Notes under the pieces: generated by a model | The model's database searches: none | Seen by the model: the letters and a program-made list of their open reading frames with translations, nothing else | What the model was told of the DNA's origin: nothing | In this document: positions 52,298 through 62,451 of the stretch, one piece after another | How the letters are laid out: every line of letters starts with the position of its first letter | Numbering within the stretch: the first letter of the stretch is position 1 | Position numbers and translations under genes: made by a program | From: Beijerinckia indica subsp. indica ATCC 9039 | GTDB lineage: Bacteria; Pseudomonadota; Alphaproteobacteria; Rhizobiales; Beijerinckiaceae | Assembly: GCF_000019845.1 (NCBI RefSeq) | Contig: NC_010581.1 | Coordinates: 935,501-999,500, forward strand | Direction of reading: 5' to 3' | DNA: 64,000 bases

Positions 52298-52809
52298 CTG
52301 GCACTCTTGCAGAAGTTCAACGATTGAAAAGGGCTCAGCCTTATCGTGAAAAGTCCCGCCACATTAGAGCATTTTTCATTTCTGCCGAATCGGAAAGTGC
52401 TCGATCGTCCGATAGTGCCTCTCCTCGCGATTTTACACGTGACTTCACAATTGAGGGATCAGCGATCCGCGAAGGCAGACTTAGCCCTGAGCCAAATGCT
52501 TCTGCTGGAAGGGAGCCCGTCGCGCACTGATCGCAGACGGATCAACAAAGGCCCGCACGATTTGAGTCACGGTGTGGACAGACTTTGCCTTAAAGATCAT
52601 TTCCAAAAAAAAGCCCGCATCCCTTATCAGAGATTGTTGCATAACAGCATTAAACAAAAGAAGTATACACTTCTGAATGTGCTATGGAACAATCATGAAT
52701 GCGGGCGATCACTTCAAGCCTGTGTCATCCTTCAAAAGTCAAAAATTCCTCTGTATGCGTGTTTCGTTGATGCATTTGCATCATCATCGACGGGTTTAAG
52801 TTGAACCTG
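52298..52809. other. Intergenic stretch without a supported gene
   Basis: A plus-strand frame at 52346-52804 begins with GTG, has no ribosome binding site and shows no domain. I see no transposase remnants, inverted ends or RNA gene. Base composition falls toward AT from 52600 to 52790. Confidence 0.4.
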
Positions 52810-53139
52810 CTATGGAATGGAGCCGGAGGCGGGATTTCTGCCTTCCAGCACAGCGCCGAAACTGCCACTTTCCTTGTTGGGTAAACGAAATTGTGGAAAG
52901 GTGGTTACTTGTGCTCTCCACAAACCCGGATCTGGGCTTGTATAGATATGCATGGAGGTATGTCTCTCCGAGGCTTTGCTGGGAACGACGCCCCATAAGA
53001 GCGTGCTGGCCAATGCTGACAGAGTGACGACACTCGCCCATTTCATACGGCCTGAGAAGCCTTGGCCATCGCTGGTAGGCGCATTCCTTGGCGATGTCGC
53101 CGGTGTTGTCGTGGTCCAGCTTTGTCTTTTGTTGATCAT
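52810..53139 (-). CDS. Small exported hypothetical protein
   Basis: 109 residues. AGGAG lies six nt before the second of two adjacent ATG codons. After a polar N-terminal region of about 30 residues comes a signal-like segment (MKWASVVTLSALASTLLWGV, cleavage perhaps after SKA), then about 55 residues without Cys or repeats. A start at the internal Met would give a normal secretory signal. No family recognised. Isolated, on the same strand as greA but not adjacent to it. A competing frame at 52796-53167 lacks a signal and ribosome site. Confidence 0.42.
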   Translation of the reverse strand: MINKRQSWTTTTPATSPRNAPTSDGQGFSGRMKWASVVTLSALASTLLWGVVPSKASERHTSMHIYTSPDPGLWRAQVTTFPQFRLPNKESGSFGAVLEGRNPASGSIP

Positions 53140-53302
53140 CATCCGCTCCTGTTCTTGATGCGGGCATCCTGCCCGTATGCCTGTCCAGACCGGATGAACG
53201 GATGATTTATTCCAAGCCGAGGGAGAAAAGCCGTTTCGACAATCGAAGAGAGAGAAAGATGAGCCTGCGTCCGAGAGCTTGTCTGTTTCGGAGCATCGCT
53301 AG

Positions 53303-53401
53303 TATCCACCCTCATTGAAGGGCGACTCGTCGTGGTTCAATGAGGACAAGTGGATAAGTTTAAAAGGTGACGTATCGAGAATTTGCGCTTCTCGATACTA
53401 G
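53303..53401. repeat. Two-hairpin intergenic repeat, copy 2
   Basis: Same length (99 bp) and layout as the copy at 42754-42852. The TATCCAC/GTGGATA outer pair and CCTCATTGAA/TTCAATGAGG are unchanged, the stem II arms GTATCGAGAA/TTCTCGATAC are kept, and differences fall mainly in the two loops. Lies in the intergenic region between the small exported protein and greA. Confidence 0.9.
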
Positions 53402-53453
53402 GTGAATCGGGCGCATAGCGATGCTATAAATCCTGCCAACCCATCGCCTTGAT

Positions 53454-53476
53454 CCCAAAAGCAGAGACCTTTTGGG
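53454..53476 (-). terminator. Possible terminator hairpin after greA
   Basis: CCCAAAAG and CTTTTGGG form an 8-bp stem around a 7-nt loop 28 nt after the greA stop on its transcript. There is no T-run, so intrinsic termination is uncertain; it resembles the hairpin at 57534-57558 in its CCCAAAAGC arm. Confidence 0.4.
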
Positions 53477-53503
53477 CGGGAGGGAGGCTTTCGAGCCATC
53501 CCG

Positions 53504-53977
53504 CTATTGGAAGGCCACGTTCAGGATTTCATAGCTCTTGCCTCCGCCGGGCGTATTGACCTCGACGGAATCGCCGATCTTCTTGCCGATCAAGGCGCGC
53601 GCGGTGGGAGAGGTGATCGAGACCCTGCCAGCTTTGACGTCTGCCTCGCTCTCGCCGACGATCTGATAGATTTTTTCTTCCTCGGTATCTTCGTCGACAA
53701 GCGTCACAGTCGCGCCGAACATCACCGTATTGCCGGACAATTTGCTGACATCGATGATCTCCGCGCGGGACAGTTTGTCCTCGAGTTCGGCGATCCGGCC
53801 CTCGTTCAGCGATTGCGCTTCCTTGGCGGCATGATATTCGGCGTTTTCCGACAGATCGCCATGGGAGCGCGCCTCGGCGATCGCCTGGATGATCCGCGGG
53901 CGTTCTTCCTGCTGGCGGCGTTTCAACTCCTCGTCCAGGGCGTGATAACCCTCTGGCGTCATCGGGAATTTGTCCAT
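53504..53977 (-). CDS. greA: Transcription elongation factor GreA
   Basis: Rescues arrested RNA polymerase by stimulating transcript cleavage. 157 residues, standard length. N-terminal coiled-coil has the acidic tip [16 protein letters not shown], whose D and E residues enter the polymerase secondary channel; the C-terminal FKBP-like domain has [26 protein letters not shown] sequence (V in place of the first I). ATG at 53977 follows AAGAGACGAC. Downstream of carB on the same strand with about 116 nt between. Confidence 0.97.
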   Translation of the reverse strand: MDKFPMTPEGYHALDEELKRRQQEERPRIIQAIAEARSHGDLSENAEYHAAKEAQSLNEGRIAELEDKLSRAEIIDVSKLSGNTVMFGATVTLVDEDTEEEKIYQIVGESEADVKAGRVSITSPTARALIGKKIGDSVEVNTPGGGKSYEILNVAFQ

Positions 53978-54093
53978 TGTCGTCTCTTTCGCAATAAAAC
54001 CGCTTGCCGTTCGTCACGCCCGATTCAAGAACGGCAAGTATGAGACACCTTCACGGCTCCCGCAAGACTATGGAGCAAGCCCTGCGGCTGGAT

Positions 54094-57000
54094 TCAGGCG
54101 AAATAATCCTGCAGGGCATGAACTTCCAGGTCCCCGGCGAGATAGGCCCTGATTCCCTGGGCCGCCGCTATGGCACCGGCAAGCGTTGTATAATAGGGAA
54201 CTTTATGCAGCAGCGCCGCCCTCCGCAAGGAGCGTGAATCGGCGAGTGCCTGCGCCCCCTCGGTCGTGTTCAGAACGAGCTGGATCGCGCCGTTCTTGAT
54301 CGCGTCGACGACATGCGGGCGCCCTTCCGAAACTTTGTTCAGGCGCTGCGCTTCTATGCCTTCCCCCTCGAGGAAACGGGATGTGCCGCCCGTCGCGCAG
54401 ATCTTGAAGCCCAGATTGATCAGCAGCTTGATCGTGTCGACGGCACGCGGCTTGTCCTCATCGCGCACAGAAACAAAGACCGTGCCCTTGGTCGGCACCT
54501 TGGTGCCGCCGCCGAGCTGGCTTTTGGCGAAGGCGATGGCAAAGGAGAAATCAATGCCCATGACCTCGCCGGTCGAGCGCATTTCGGGGCCGAGGACTGT
54601 ATCGACGCCGGGGAAACGAGCGAAGGGAAAGACGGCTTCCTTGACGCCGACATGACGCAGTTTCTTCGGTTCGAGACGGAAGCTCGCCAGGTTTTCACCG
54701 GCCATGATCCGCGAGGCGATTTTGGCGAGTGGAATGCCGATGACCTTGGCGACGAAGGGCACTGTTCGCGCGGCGCGCGGATTGACCTCCAGCACGTAGA
54801 TCTCGCCATCCTTCAAGGCATATTGGACATTCATGAAGCCGCCGACCTTGAGTGCCAGGGCCAACTTGCGCGTCTGTTCCTCGAGCGCGGCGATCTTGTC
54901 CGGCCCGAGCGAGCGCGGCGGCAGCGAGCAGGCGCTATCGCCGGAATGAATGCCGGCTTCCTCGATATGTTCCATAATGCCGCAGATGAAGACATCCTTG
55001 CCGTCGCAGAGGGCGTCGACATCGACTTCAACGGCGTCGGAAAGGTAGCGGTCGAACAGCAGCGGATTCTTGCCGAGCACCGTATTGATCTGACCGGTCT
55101 TGTCGTTGGGATAGCGGGCCTTGATATCGGAGGGCACGAGCCCCGGCAAAGTGCCGAGCAGATAATCATCGAAAGATGCATTGTCGCGGATGATCGCCAT
55201 GGCTCGGCCGCCCAGCACATAGGAGGGGCGCACGACGAGCGGCAGGCCGAGATCAGAGGCGACGAGGCGGGACTGCTCGACCGAATAAGCGATGCCGTTC
55301 ATCGGCTGTTTGAGGCCGACTTTATCGAGAAGCCATTTGAAGCGGTCGCGGTCTTCGGCAAGGTCGATCGAGTCGACCGAGGTGCCAAGGATGGGAATAC
55401 CCGCTTTTTCAAGAGTATGAGCAAGTTTCAGGGGCGTTTGGCCGCCAAATTGGACAATCACGCCCTTCAGGGTGCCGGCTTCCTGCTCCTTGGCGAGAAT
55501 GGCAAGCACATCCTCGGGCGTCAGGGGCTCGAAATAGAGCCGGTCGGAGGTGTCATAGTCGGTTGAAACCGTTTCCGGATTGCAGTTGATCATGATCGTC
55601 TCGAAACCCGCATCATGCAGGGCGAAACAAGCCTGACAGCAGCAATAATCGAATTCGATGCCTTGGCCGATCCGGTTCGGCCCGCCGCCAAGAATGACCA
55701 CTTTGTCGCGTGGGCTGGGCTTTGCTTCGCAGACGGGCGCACCCGCGAAAGGTGGTGCATAGGTCGAATAGAGATAGGCGGTTGGCGAGGCAAATTCAGC
55801 GGCGCAGGTATCGATGCGCTTGAAGACAGGATGCACATCGAGTTTCGCGCGGAGCGCCGCGACTTCCTGCGGCGTCACCTTGGCCAAGGTTGAAAGGCGC
55901 GTGTCGGAAAAGCCGGCGGCCTTCAACAGCCGCAAATTGGCGGCATCCTCAGGCAGGCCGAAGGCGCGCACCTTGGCCTCCAGCTTCAAAATGCCCTCGA
56001 TCTGTTCGAGGAACCAGCGGTCGATGGCGCAAGCCTCGTGGATTTCTTCGACGCTCATGCCCTCGCGCATGGCCTGCGCGACGATCAGCAGACGGTCGGG
56101 CGTCGGCCGTCCGAGCGCGCCACGCAGTATATTCATGTCATCGCCAAGACCGAGGCCGTCTATGGCGATCTCGTCGAGGCCGGTGAGGCCGGTGTCGAGC
56201 GAGCGCAAAGCTTTTTGCAGGCTTTCGGCGAAGGTGCGGCCAATCGCCATGCTCTCGCCGACGGATTTCATCGCCGTCGTCAGTGTATCCTCGGCGCCAG
56301 GAAATTTCTCGAAGGCGAAGCGCGGAATTTTGGTGACGACATAATCGATCGTCGGCTCGAAGGAGGCCGGCGTCGCGCCGCCGGTAATATCATTGGCGAT
56401 TTCATCGAGCGTATAGCCGACGGCAAGTCTCGCGGCGACCTTGGCGATCGGAAATCCAGTCGCCTTCGACGCCAAAGCCGAAGAGCGCGAGACGCGCGGA
56501 TTCATTTCGATGACGATCATCCGGCCGTCGCTCGGATTGACCGCGAATTGGACATTGGAGCCACCCGTCTCGACGCCGATCTCGCGCAAGACGGCGAGCG
56601 AGGCGTCGCGCATGACCTGATATTCTTTGTCAGTCAGCGTCAGGGCAGGGGCGACGGTGATCGAATCGCCGGTGTGGACGCCCATAGGATCGATATTTTC
56701 GATCGAGCAGACGATGATGCAATTGTCGTTGCGGTCGCGCACGACCTCCATTTCATATTCCTTCCAGCCGAGGACGCTTTCCTCGACCAGAACCTCATTG
56801 GTCGGCGAGGCATCGATGCCCCGCTCGATAATGTCGATGAATTCCGCCTTGTTATAGGCAATGCCGCCGCCGGTGCCGCCCATGGTGAAGGAAGGGCGGA
56901 TGATCGCCGGCAGGCCGATATCGTCCAGAATGTCGAGCGCCTGGGTCAGCGTCTTGATCTGATGCGAGCGTGGCGTCGAAAGGCCGATCTTGGTCATGGC

Positions 57001-57417
57001 CTCGCGGAACAATTCACGATCCTCGGCCTTGTCGATCGCCTCGGCGGTGGCGCCAATCATTTCGACATCATAATCCTCCAGCACCCCCATTTTCTTGAGG
57101 GAGAGGGCACAATTCAGCGCGGTCTGGCCGCCCATCGTCGGCAAAAGGGCGAAACCGCCTGGCGCGGCATGGCGCTCCTTGGCAATGATTTTGGCCACCA
57201 CATCCGGCGTGATCGGCTCGATATAGGTGCGATCGGCCATGTCCGGATCGGTCATGATCGTTGCCGGATTGGAATTGACGAGGACGATGCGGTACCCTTC
57301 CTGGCGCAGAGCCTTGCAGGCCTGCGTGCCGGAATAATCGAATTCACATGCCTGACCGATGATGATCGGCCCTGCGCCGATGATCATGATGGTGCCGATA
57401 TCCGTCCTCTTTGGCAT
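54094..57417 (-). CDS. carB: Carbamoyl-phosphate synthase large subunit
   Basis: Synthetase subunit that makes carbamoyl phosphate for arginine and pyrimidines. 1107 residues in the usual duplicated layout: first ATP-grasp half starting [20 protein letters not shown], oligomerisation domain, second half starting [20 protein letters not shown], and a C-terminal MGS-like allosteric domain ([35 protein letters not shown]). The frame is open to 57516, but ATG at 57417 gives the universal MPKRTDI N-terminus. The small subunit carA is not next to it in this window. Followed by greA. Confidence 0.98.
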   Translation of the reverse strand: MPKRTDIGTIMIIGAGPIIIGQACEFDYSGTQACKALRQEGYRIVLVNSNPATIMTDPDMADRTYIEPITPDVVAKIIAKERHAAPGGFALLPTMGGQTALNCALSLKKMGVLEDYDVEMIGATAEAIDKAEDRELFREAMTKIGLSTPRSHQIKTLTQALDILDDIGLPAIIRPSFTMGGTGGGIAYNKAEFIDIIERGIDASPTNEVLVEESVLGWKEYEMEVVRDRNDNCIIVCSIENIDPMGVHTGDSITVAPALTLTDKEYQVMRDASLAVLREIGVETGGSNVQFAVNPSDGRMIVIEMNPRVSRSSALASKATGFPIAKVAARLAVGYTLDEIANDITGGATPASFEPTIDYVVTKIPRFAFEKFPGAEDTLTTAMKSVGESMAIGRTFAESLQKALRSLDTGLTGLDEIAIDGLGLGDDMNILRGALGRPTPDRLLIVAQAMREGMSVEEIHEACAIDRWFLEQIEGILKLEAKVRAFGLPEDAANLRLLKAAGFSDTRLSTLAKVTPQEVAALRAKLDVHPVFKRIDTCAAEFASPTAYLYSTYAPPFAGAPVCEAKPSPRDKVVILGGGPNRIGQGIEFDYCCCQACFALHDAGFETIMINCNPETVSTDYDTSDRLYFEPLTPEDVLAILAKEQEAGTLKGVIVQFGGQTPLKLAHTLEKAGIPILGTSVDSIDLAEDRDRFKWLLDKVGLKQPMNGIAYSVEQSRLVASDLGLPLVVRPSYVLGGRAMAIIRDNASFDDYLLGTLPGLVPSDIKARYPNDKTGQINTVLGKNPLLFDRYLSDAVEVDVDALCDGKDVFICGIMEHIEEAGIHSGDSACSLPPRSLGPDKIAALEEQTRKLALALKVGGFMNVQYALKDGEIYVLEVNPRAARTVPFVAKVIGIPLAKIASRIMAGENLASFRLEPKKLRHVGVKEAVFPFARFPGVDTVLGPEMRSTGEVMGIDFSFAIAFAKSQLGGGTKVPTKGTVFVSVRDEDKPRAVDTIKLLINLGFKICATGGTSRFLEGEGIEAQRLNKVSEGRPHVVDAIKNGAIQLVLNTTEGAQALADSRSLRRAALLHKVPYYTTLAGAIAAAQGIRAYLAGDLEVHALQDYFA

Positions 57418-57874
57418 GCGATCGCGTTCCCCTAACCAAGGCTCAATCGTCTGATTGAGGATGAGTGTCCCGATCATCGGCGAGGCGCCAGAAACGCCGC
57501 CAATACTCTCGTTCATTGAAGCTACAAGTTTATCCCAAAAGCGGTGTCCGCTTTTGGGCTTGATGCTCCAAAGCTGGTTGCCTTTTCCGTCCCGCTTCGC
57601 TTTGCGGCTTGCCCAGGCGGACCTGACCGCCGCGCAAGGTTCTTCCGGGCGAGGTTCTTTCAGGAACGACCCAGGCTGGACGCGGGGATAAGCAAGATCG
57701 GGAAAGGCGTGGTGGGGCCAGTGCTAAAACAAAATGGTCGCCGATGGAATTGGAGATTGAGGAAAAACGGAGGAAATTACCGATGCCGGCATGGGTGGAG
57801 GTCTGGAAGGGCATTTTGCCGCTTGAGCACCAGCCGGCTGGAAGTGTTTGATCGGCTCCGGGGTCTGCTGCTCT
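57418..57874. other. Leader region upstream of carB
   Basis: No supported gene: minus-strand and plus-strand frames here are short and shadow each other. It holds the hairpin at 57534-57558 about 117 nt upstream of the carB start, and probably the carB promoter. Confidence 0.45.
57534..57558. repeat. Perfect 11-bp stem-loop upstream of carB
   Basis: CCCAAAAGCGG and CCGCTTTTGGG are exact complements around a TGT loop. The arm is shared in part with the hairpin after greA. It may be a dispersed intergenic palindrome. Confidence 0.6.
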
Positions 57875-58462
57875 TCAGGGGCCGACATAACGGATGAATG
57901 GCCGCGTCTCGCTGCGCAAGGCGATGGGAATGGACACACTGGCGTCGAGCGCGACAGATCGTCCGCTTGCGAGATCGTCCGTCACCTCCTGCCGTGGCGG
58001 GAAGATGGGATTCGCTCTGGCGGAATCAATCGCGGTCAAAAGCTCCTTGTGACGGGCCTTACGGCCGGAGAGAGCAGAAAGAGCAAGAAAATCCTTGGCC
58101 TCATGCGGGCTCTCGGACTCACCCATGAAAATACGCAGTCCCTTGGGCGTCATGACAACATCGCCCTGTTGCAAGGTGGTGTCGCGCATCAGAGCCTGCA
58201 TCGGCTCGCCGGTCAGCACGTGCATAATGACGGGCTTGGGCGCGGCATGGACACGGGCATGCATCTTGGGGCGCTTCTTCGGGCTCGGGTGATGGATCGT
58301 GTGATGACGTTCGGCCGGCATGACGGAAATCCTCGGCTCGTTATTCTCGAGCCCGAAGAGAGCTTCGAAAAATCCCGCCTGGGCAGGCTGGACCGGCAGG
58401 AGCCACGCGCCAGCCAGGAACAGGAGCGGCAGGGCGAAGGGAGGACGGTTAATCGGCGGCAT
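57875..58462 (-). CDS. Exported hypothetical protein
   Basis: 195 residues, no family recognised. A signal peptide (LPLLFLAGAWLLPVQPAQA, cleavage before GFFEALFG) is followed by a His/Lys-rich basic segment (about 55-85: RHHTIHHPSPKKRPKMHARVH) and a mixed domain with GDVVMTPKGLRIFMGES. The frame is open to 58702 over the upstream gene; ATG at 58462 follows GGAG and starts the signal directly. It begins 13 nt after the EcsC-family gene stop, so the two are likely co-transcribed. Confidence 0.65.
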   Translation of the reverse strand: MPPINRPPFALPLLFLAGAWLLPVQPAQAGFFEALFGLENNEPRISVMPAERHHTIHHPSPKKRPKMHARVHAAPKPVIMHVLTGEPMQALMRDTTLQQGDVVMTPKGLRIFMGESESPHEAKDFLALSALSGRKARHKELLTAIDSARANPIFPPRQEVTDDLASGRSVALDASVSIPIALRSETRPFIRYVGP

Positions 58463-58475
58463 GACGATCTCCGGC

Positions 58476-59456
58476 TCAAGAACCGCGACGAAACCACTGC
58501 TGCATCGATTGCTGAAAGGAATTGCGTCGCCCAGGTTCCCTGTGCGAATCGGCTTCCTCTTCCAGAAGTTTTTGATATTCCTGACGGATAAGCGCCACGC
58601 CATAGACCCGCTCGAGGCGGCGGATCGTGAAATGGCCGCGCGCCAAGGTTTGGAAATGATCCATGAAGGCGTAATTGACAGCCGCGCCGCCGACCGCGCC
58701 AATCAAGGGAACGCTCTGGGCGGCGACCTTTTGCGACACCACGAGACCAAAGCGGGGAGCGAGCTGGGCGATCAAACGGACGAGAACCGGCGCGGTCTCG
58801 TCAATGACTCCATGGGAGAGCAGATAGCGCGTCGCCTCGGTGACGGATTTGGCCATCATGCCGCGCATGGTGAAATAGCTGGTCTTCACCGCGATGTTTT
58901 CGAGCCTGCCTTCCAAGGAGATAGCATCGCGCCGCGCTTCATCGTCGGGATGAAGCGTTCTGATGTCCCGGTCATTGCCCAGGGCGAAAACTTCGAGGCA
59001 GGCGAGCGCCATCTCGGGGTGGGTCATGTCCTCGCCTTCCCCACGGGCGATATCGGCGATGGAATGCAGGATCACCGCCGTCGAAAAGGGCAGTTCCAGC
59101 AGAAGGCTCGAAAGACCGAAAGCTCCGCCTGTGGCACCGGACAGAACCGCGACCGCTTTGTGCAGCTTATGGCTCTCTTGTCCCTGTTTATTTTCGAGTG
59201 TGCGTAAGACGAGGCGCAGCGCGGTCTGAATGGCGGCCAAAGCGGCTTTGTTGGCATTGTCCGCTACGGTCGCGGGAATGAGAGGCGCGATGAGCAGGCT
59301 CTTGCGTCCCAAAACGGAATTCAGCCTCGCCGCGAAACTTTTGCGTTCGATTTGCCGCAGGGCGCGCTGGAGTGCCGCGCGATCCTCCGGTGACAGAATG
59401 GATGCCAGCGCCGGCAGGCCGGAGGGTATTGCGGGATCGACATTCACCAAGGACAT
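58476..59456 (-). CDS. EcsC family protein
   Basis: 326 residues. Segments such as LSSLLLELPFSTAVILHSIADIARGEGEDMTHPEMALACLEVFALG and the C-terminal QSVPLIGAVGGAAVNYAFMDHFQTLARGHFTIRRLE are typical of proteobacterial EcsC-family proteins, which have amphipathic or membrane-inserting helices and no established activity. The Bacillus namesake is an ABC-transporter-associated protein; no transporter is present here. Followed closely by the exported hypothetical gene. Confidence 0.82.
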   Translation of the reverse strand: MSLVNVDPAIPSGLPALASILSPEDRAALQRALRQIERKSFAARLNSVLGRKSLLIAPLIPATVADNANKAALAAIQTALRLVLRTLENKQGQESHKLHKAVAVLSGATGGAFGLSSLLLELPFSTAVILHSIADIARGEGEDMTHPEMALACLEVFALGNDRDIRTLHPDDEARRDAISLEGRLENIAVKTSYFTMRGMMAKSVTEATRYLLSHGVIDETAPVLVRLIAQLAPRFGLVVSQKVAAQSVPLIGAVGGAAVNYAFMDHFQTLARGHFTIRRLERVYGVALIRQEYQKLLEEEADSHREPGRRNSFQQSMQQWFRRGS

Positions 59457-59940
59457 GCGGGCCTCACGACCAATGCGGCGACCAGTTTATGAAAATAACG
59501 TTAACGACGGGAAGAAGCCTTTTTGATGTTTAAAAGCCTATCCCAGCGTGCCGAGAAGGAGCAAAAACCACGAATGACAAGCGGATTCGGGTCATTAACG
59601 ACCAGCGGAAGGGTTGGTTCGCAACACGCCGCGCGTCCGTTGCTCAAATGGGGATGAAACCATTTCTTTACCATCGTCATTGCCGGGCTAAAATGCACAA
59701 GCTTCTCGACCAAGGCGGCCAGAAACCGCCTTCGGAGACAGGCCCTCTTCAAGAGAAGAGAGGGGATCGATGGTGAACGGCGATTTCCGACAATGTGACG
59801 GGATTTCGCAAGGATTGGATCACCTTGCTCCAGGCTTCCGGGCGGGATTGGGCAGGTTCGGTAAAGATTGAGGTTTCTGCTTAGAACCCTCGCAAAGAGC
59901 TTCGCGCACACTGCTCTTCGTTCCAGTTAGGGAAGGAAAA
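59457..59940. other. Intergenic region between the EcsC gene and the transglutaminase-like protease gene
   Basis: A minus-strand frame at 59501-59911 looks like low-information sequence with no domain and is not called. The two flanking genes are divergent, so both promoters should lie here. No repeat or RNA gene seen. Confidence 0.4.
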
Positions 59941-60564
59941 ATGAGCAAGTTGATACGCTCCGTGGCTGTAGCGCTGGCGCTTTGCGCGACGCCTTCGGCC
60001 GGCTGGTCTCAGACCAGGGAGCCCCCGCTTCCGCATGCGAGTTTCGCCACCCTTGGGCCGGCGACGAGCGTGCCTTATGGATGGATCGATTTCTGCCGTC
60101 GCTATGCCGGCGAATGTATCGAGAACTCCCTCTCGCCTGTCACGATTACGCTCACGCAAGCGAGTCTCAAGCAAATGCTCCGGATCAATGCCGGAGTGAA
60201 CAAGGCCGTCACGCCGGTCTCCGACAGTGACCATTGGGGCGTGCTCGACCGCTGGGACTATCCCACCGACGGCAAGGGCGATTGCGAGGATTTTGCTCTT
60301 CTCAAGCGCAAGCTCCTGATGGAGGAAGGATTCCCCCGCCAGGCCCTGTTGATGACGGTCGTTAAGGACCAACAGAACGAAGGTCATGCGATTTTGACCG
60401 TGAAGACCGATCATGGAGAATTCATTCTCGACAATCTGCAGGACGAGATCAAACCATGGGACAAAACCCCTTATCGTTTCGTTAAGCGCCAGTCCGAAGA
60501 GGATGAAAATGTCTGGGTGCAGATTGGCGAACCGACACCGGCACCAGCCTATGTCTCGCGGTAG
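59941..60564 (+). CDS. Exported transglutaminase-like cysteine peptidase (BTLCP family)
   Basis: 207 residues with a signal peptide (cleavage near SAGWSQ). The triad of bacterial transglutaminase-like cysteine proteinases is visible: C115 in GKGDCEDFALLK, H149 in NEGHAILTV and D164 in FILDNLQ. LapG, the biofilm-adhesin protease, is the best studied relative, but many Hyphomicrobiales members have no known substrate, and no LapD-like gene is nearby. ATG preceded by GGGAAGGAAAA. Confidence 0.88.
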   Translation: MSKLIRSVAVALALCATPSAGWSQTREPPLPHASFATLGPATSVPYGWIDFCRRYAGECIENSLSPVTITLTQASLKQMLRINAGVNKAVTPVSDSDHWGVLDRWDYPTDGKGDCEDFALLKRKLLMEEGFPRQALLMTVVKDQQNEGHAILTVKTDHGEFILDNLQDEIKPWDKTPYRFVKRQSEEDENVWVQIGEPTPAPAYVSR

Positions 60565-60661
60565 AACGGTTTCACGAGATTTTTAGGGTACTTCCCGTGT
60601 TCTCGGGGATTATAGTCGCGTGATCCGCCCTTCACTTTCCTCACAACGGGAGACGCGACTT

Positions 60662-61657
60662 ATGGAAACCATCACAATTGGCACTTCCAGCATCGTTACG
60701 TCACGCATCGGGCTTGGCACCTGGGCGATCGGTGGCTGGATGTGGGGTGGGACCGACGACGCCGAGGCCATCGCGACGATCAGATCCGCGATCGAACGCG
60801 GTATCCGTTTGATCGATACGGCACCCGTCTATGGGTTTGGTCATTCCGAGGAAGTGATCGGCAAAGCCCTGGCGGAAAGCGGCCTGCGCGACGAGGTCCA
60901 GATCGCGACCAAGCTCGGCCTCGCCTGGAAGGACGGCAAAGTCTATCGCGATTCAAGCCCGGCCCGTATCCGTCAGGAAATCGAGGATTCGCTCAAGCGC
61001 CTGCGCACGGATGTCATCGATCTCTATCAGGTTCATTGGCCCGATCCCGCTATTCCCTTCGAGGAAACAGCGCGCACGCTCGAGGATTTGCGTGACGCGG
61101 GCAAGATCCGGGCGATCGGCGTCAGCAATTACAGCCCGGCGCAAATGGATGAATTCAGCAGGGGTGGCAAGCTCGATGCGGTCCAACCGCCCTATAATCT
61201 CTTCGAGCGCGAGATCGAGGCCGATGTCCTCCCCTATGCCGAAAAAAACGGCCTGACATCGCTCTGCTATGGGGCGCTCTGCCGGGGACTGCTTGCCGGC
61301 AAGATGACCAAGGGCCATGAATTCCACGGCGATGATCTGCGCTTAAAGGACCCTAAATTTCAGGGTGAGCGCTTTATTCATTATCTTGCCGCCGTTGAGG
61401 AATTGCAGACACTGGCGCGGGAGCGCTTCAATAAATCCGTGCTCGCGCTTGCGGTGCGTTGGGTCCTCGATCAGGGTCAGACCATTGCGCTCTGGGGTGC
61501 GCGGCGTCCTGATCAGCTTGATCCGATCGGTGAAATCGAAGGCTGGCATCTGGATGAAGCCAGCAAGAAAGAGATCGACGCGATCCTTTCGCGCAATATC
61601 AAAAATCCGATCTCGCCGGAATTCATGGCTCCACCTCTGCACCGCGACGCCGCCTGA
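60662..61657 (+). CDS. Aldo/keto reductase
   Basis: NADPH-dependent oxidoreductase, 331 residues, TIM-barrel. The catalytic tetrad is D52 (IDTAP), Y57 (VYGFG), K84 (IATK) and H125 (QVHW). The N-terminus GLGTWAIGGWMWGG and the ALWGARRPDQL segment place it in the AKR11/12-like bacterial group. Frame open to 60620; ATG at 60662 follows GGGAGACGCGACTT and starts just before the barrel. Substrate unknown. Single gene. Confidence 0.92.
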   Translation: METITIGTSSIVTSRIGLGTWAIGGWMWGGTDDAEAIATIRSAIERGIRLIDTAPVYGFGHSEEVIGKALAESGLRDEVQIATKLGLAWKDGKVYRDSSPARIRQEIEDSLKRLRTDVIDLYQVHWPDPAIPFEETARTLEDLRDAGKIRAIGVSNYSPAQMDEFSRGGKLDAVQPPYNLFEREIEADVLPYAEKNGLTSLCYGALCRGLLAGKMTKGHEFHGDDLRLKDPKFQGERFIHYLAAVEELQTLARERFNKSVLALAVRWVLDQGQTIALWGARRPDQLDPIGEIEGWHLDEASKKEIDAILSRNIKNPISPEFMAPPLHRDAA

Positions 61658-61727
61658 TCCCAGAACGATGTCAAACCTTGTCGTCCACGGGCTGGGCAGA
61701 TGCACGAGCCCGTGTTCCAGGATCGTG

Positions 61728-62255
61728 CTATTGCAGCGGCGCGTATTTTACGCGTTGCTTGAAAAAAAGCTCATACAATCTTCCTTCACCGATATGGCTG
61801 TCGACTTCCTTGAATGCGAAGAAGGGTATCAGGGCGACAAACATGATCGTTGCGATGATAATCATCCCGCCCAGGCGTCCGCCATCAACACTGTGAAGGC
61901 TTGTGGCGATCGTCTTTCCTTCCCACACTCCTCGCGCGACTTCCTCCAGTAGGCTGAAACTCATCAAGAGGATAGCGAAGACCGCCGATCGATAGAAAAT
62001 GGGATAGATGAGAGGCCGGTCGCTGAACCTGTCCGCCAAATTGAATCCCTCACCGATGAGCATGATCTTGGCTAAGATCAATGCATTGACAAGGGCAAAA
62101 CTCAAATCAGAGCCTAAACGCGACTTATCCACAACGAGGAATTTGTAGAGCGCGAAGAGGCTGAGCAGGACCCAACAATAAAGAAATATGGATACGAATT
62201 TTTTTGCCTCGCTCAGGGCTCCCTCTTTGAGAGCCCGCATTCTTTCGCTTTGCAT
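61728..62255 (-). CDS. Small four-helix membrane protein
   Basis: 175 residues with four hydrophobic segments at about 20-41, 55-75, 85-106 and 128-150. Both ends are polar; the C-terminus is basic. No family named with certainty. A strong GGAGGAG eight nt before the ATG supports translation. It lies between convergent and co-directional neighbours with no clear operon. Confidence 0.68.
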   Translation of the reverse strand: MQSERMRALKEGALSEAKKFVSIFLYCWVLLSLFALYKFLVVDKSRLGSDLSFALVNALILAKIMLIGEGFNLADRFSDRPLIYPIFYRSAVFAILLMSFSLLEEVARGVWEGKTIATSLHSVDGGRLGGMIIIATIMFVALIPFFAFKEVDSHIGEGRLYELFFKQRVKYAPLQ

Positions 62256-62430
62256 GTTGCGATCTCCTCCGAGCCTTGAATTGAGCGTCCATTCAATAAA
62301 ATAGACGCGCGCTAAAGGCTTTTCTAACGAGAGAACGATCGATGTTTCTGATCGGTCCTACCTGTCCGGAAAATTTCTGACAGGCTCTGCTGTTTGAAGC
62401 GACAAAGGTCTTCAGCCGCAGGAGCTCTGA

Positions 62431-62450
62431 TGAGAGGTTTTACCCTCTCA
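62431..62450 (-). terminator. Short hairpin just after the CNT transporter stop
   Basis: TGAGAGG and CCCTCTCA form a 7-bp stem around a TTTTA-type loop directly after the transporter stop on its transcript. No T-run follows, so it is a weak candidate. Confidence 0.4.
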
Positions 62451-62451
62451 T

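Larger units (their letters stand above)
53143..53503. other. Intergenic region holding repeat copy 2 and a hairpin near greA
   Basis: No reading frame of interest. It contains the 99-bp two-hairpin repeat (53303-53401) and the CCCAAAAG/CTTTTGGG hairpin (53454-53476) just after the greA stop. Confidence 0.5.

Noticed and set aside
52346..52804. 152-codon plus-strand frame
   Set aside because: GTG start, no domain, and changing composition along its length.
54313..57435. Long plus-strand frames (417 and 465 codons) over carB
   Set aside because: Antisense shadows of carB, which shows full-length conserved sequence.
59501..59911. 136-codon minus-strand frame
   Set aside because: Lies between divergent starts and has no domain or ribosome binding site.
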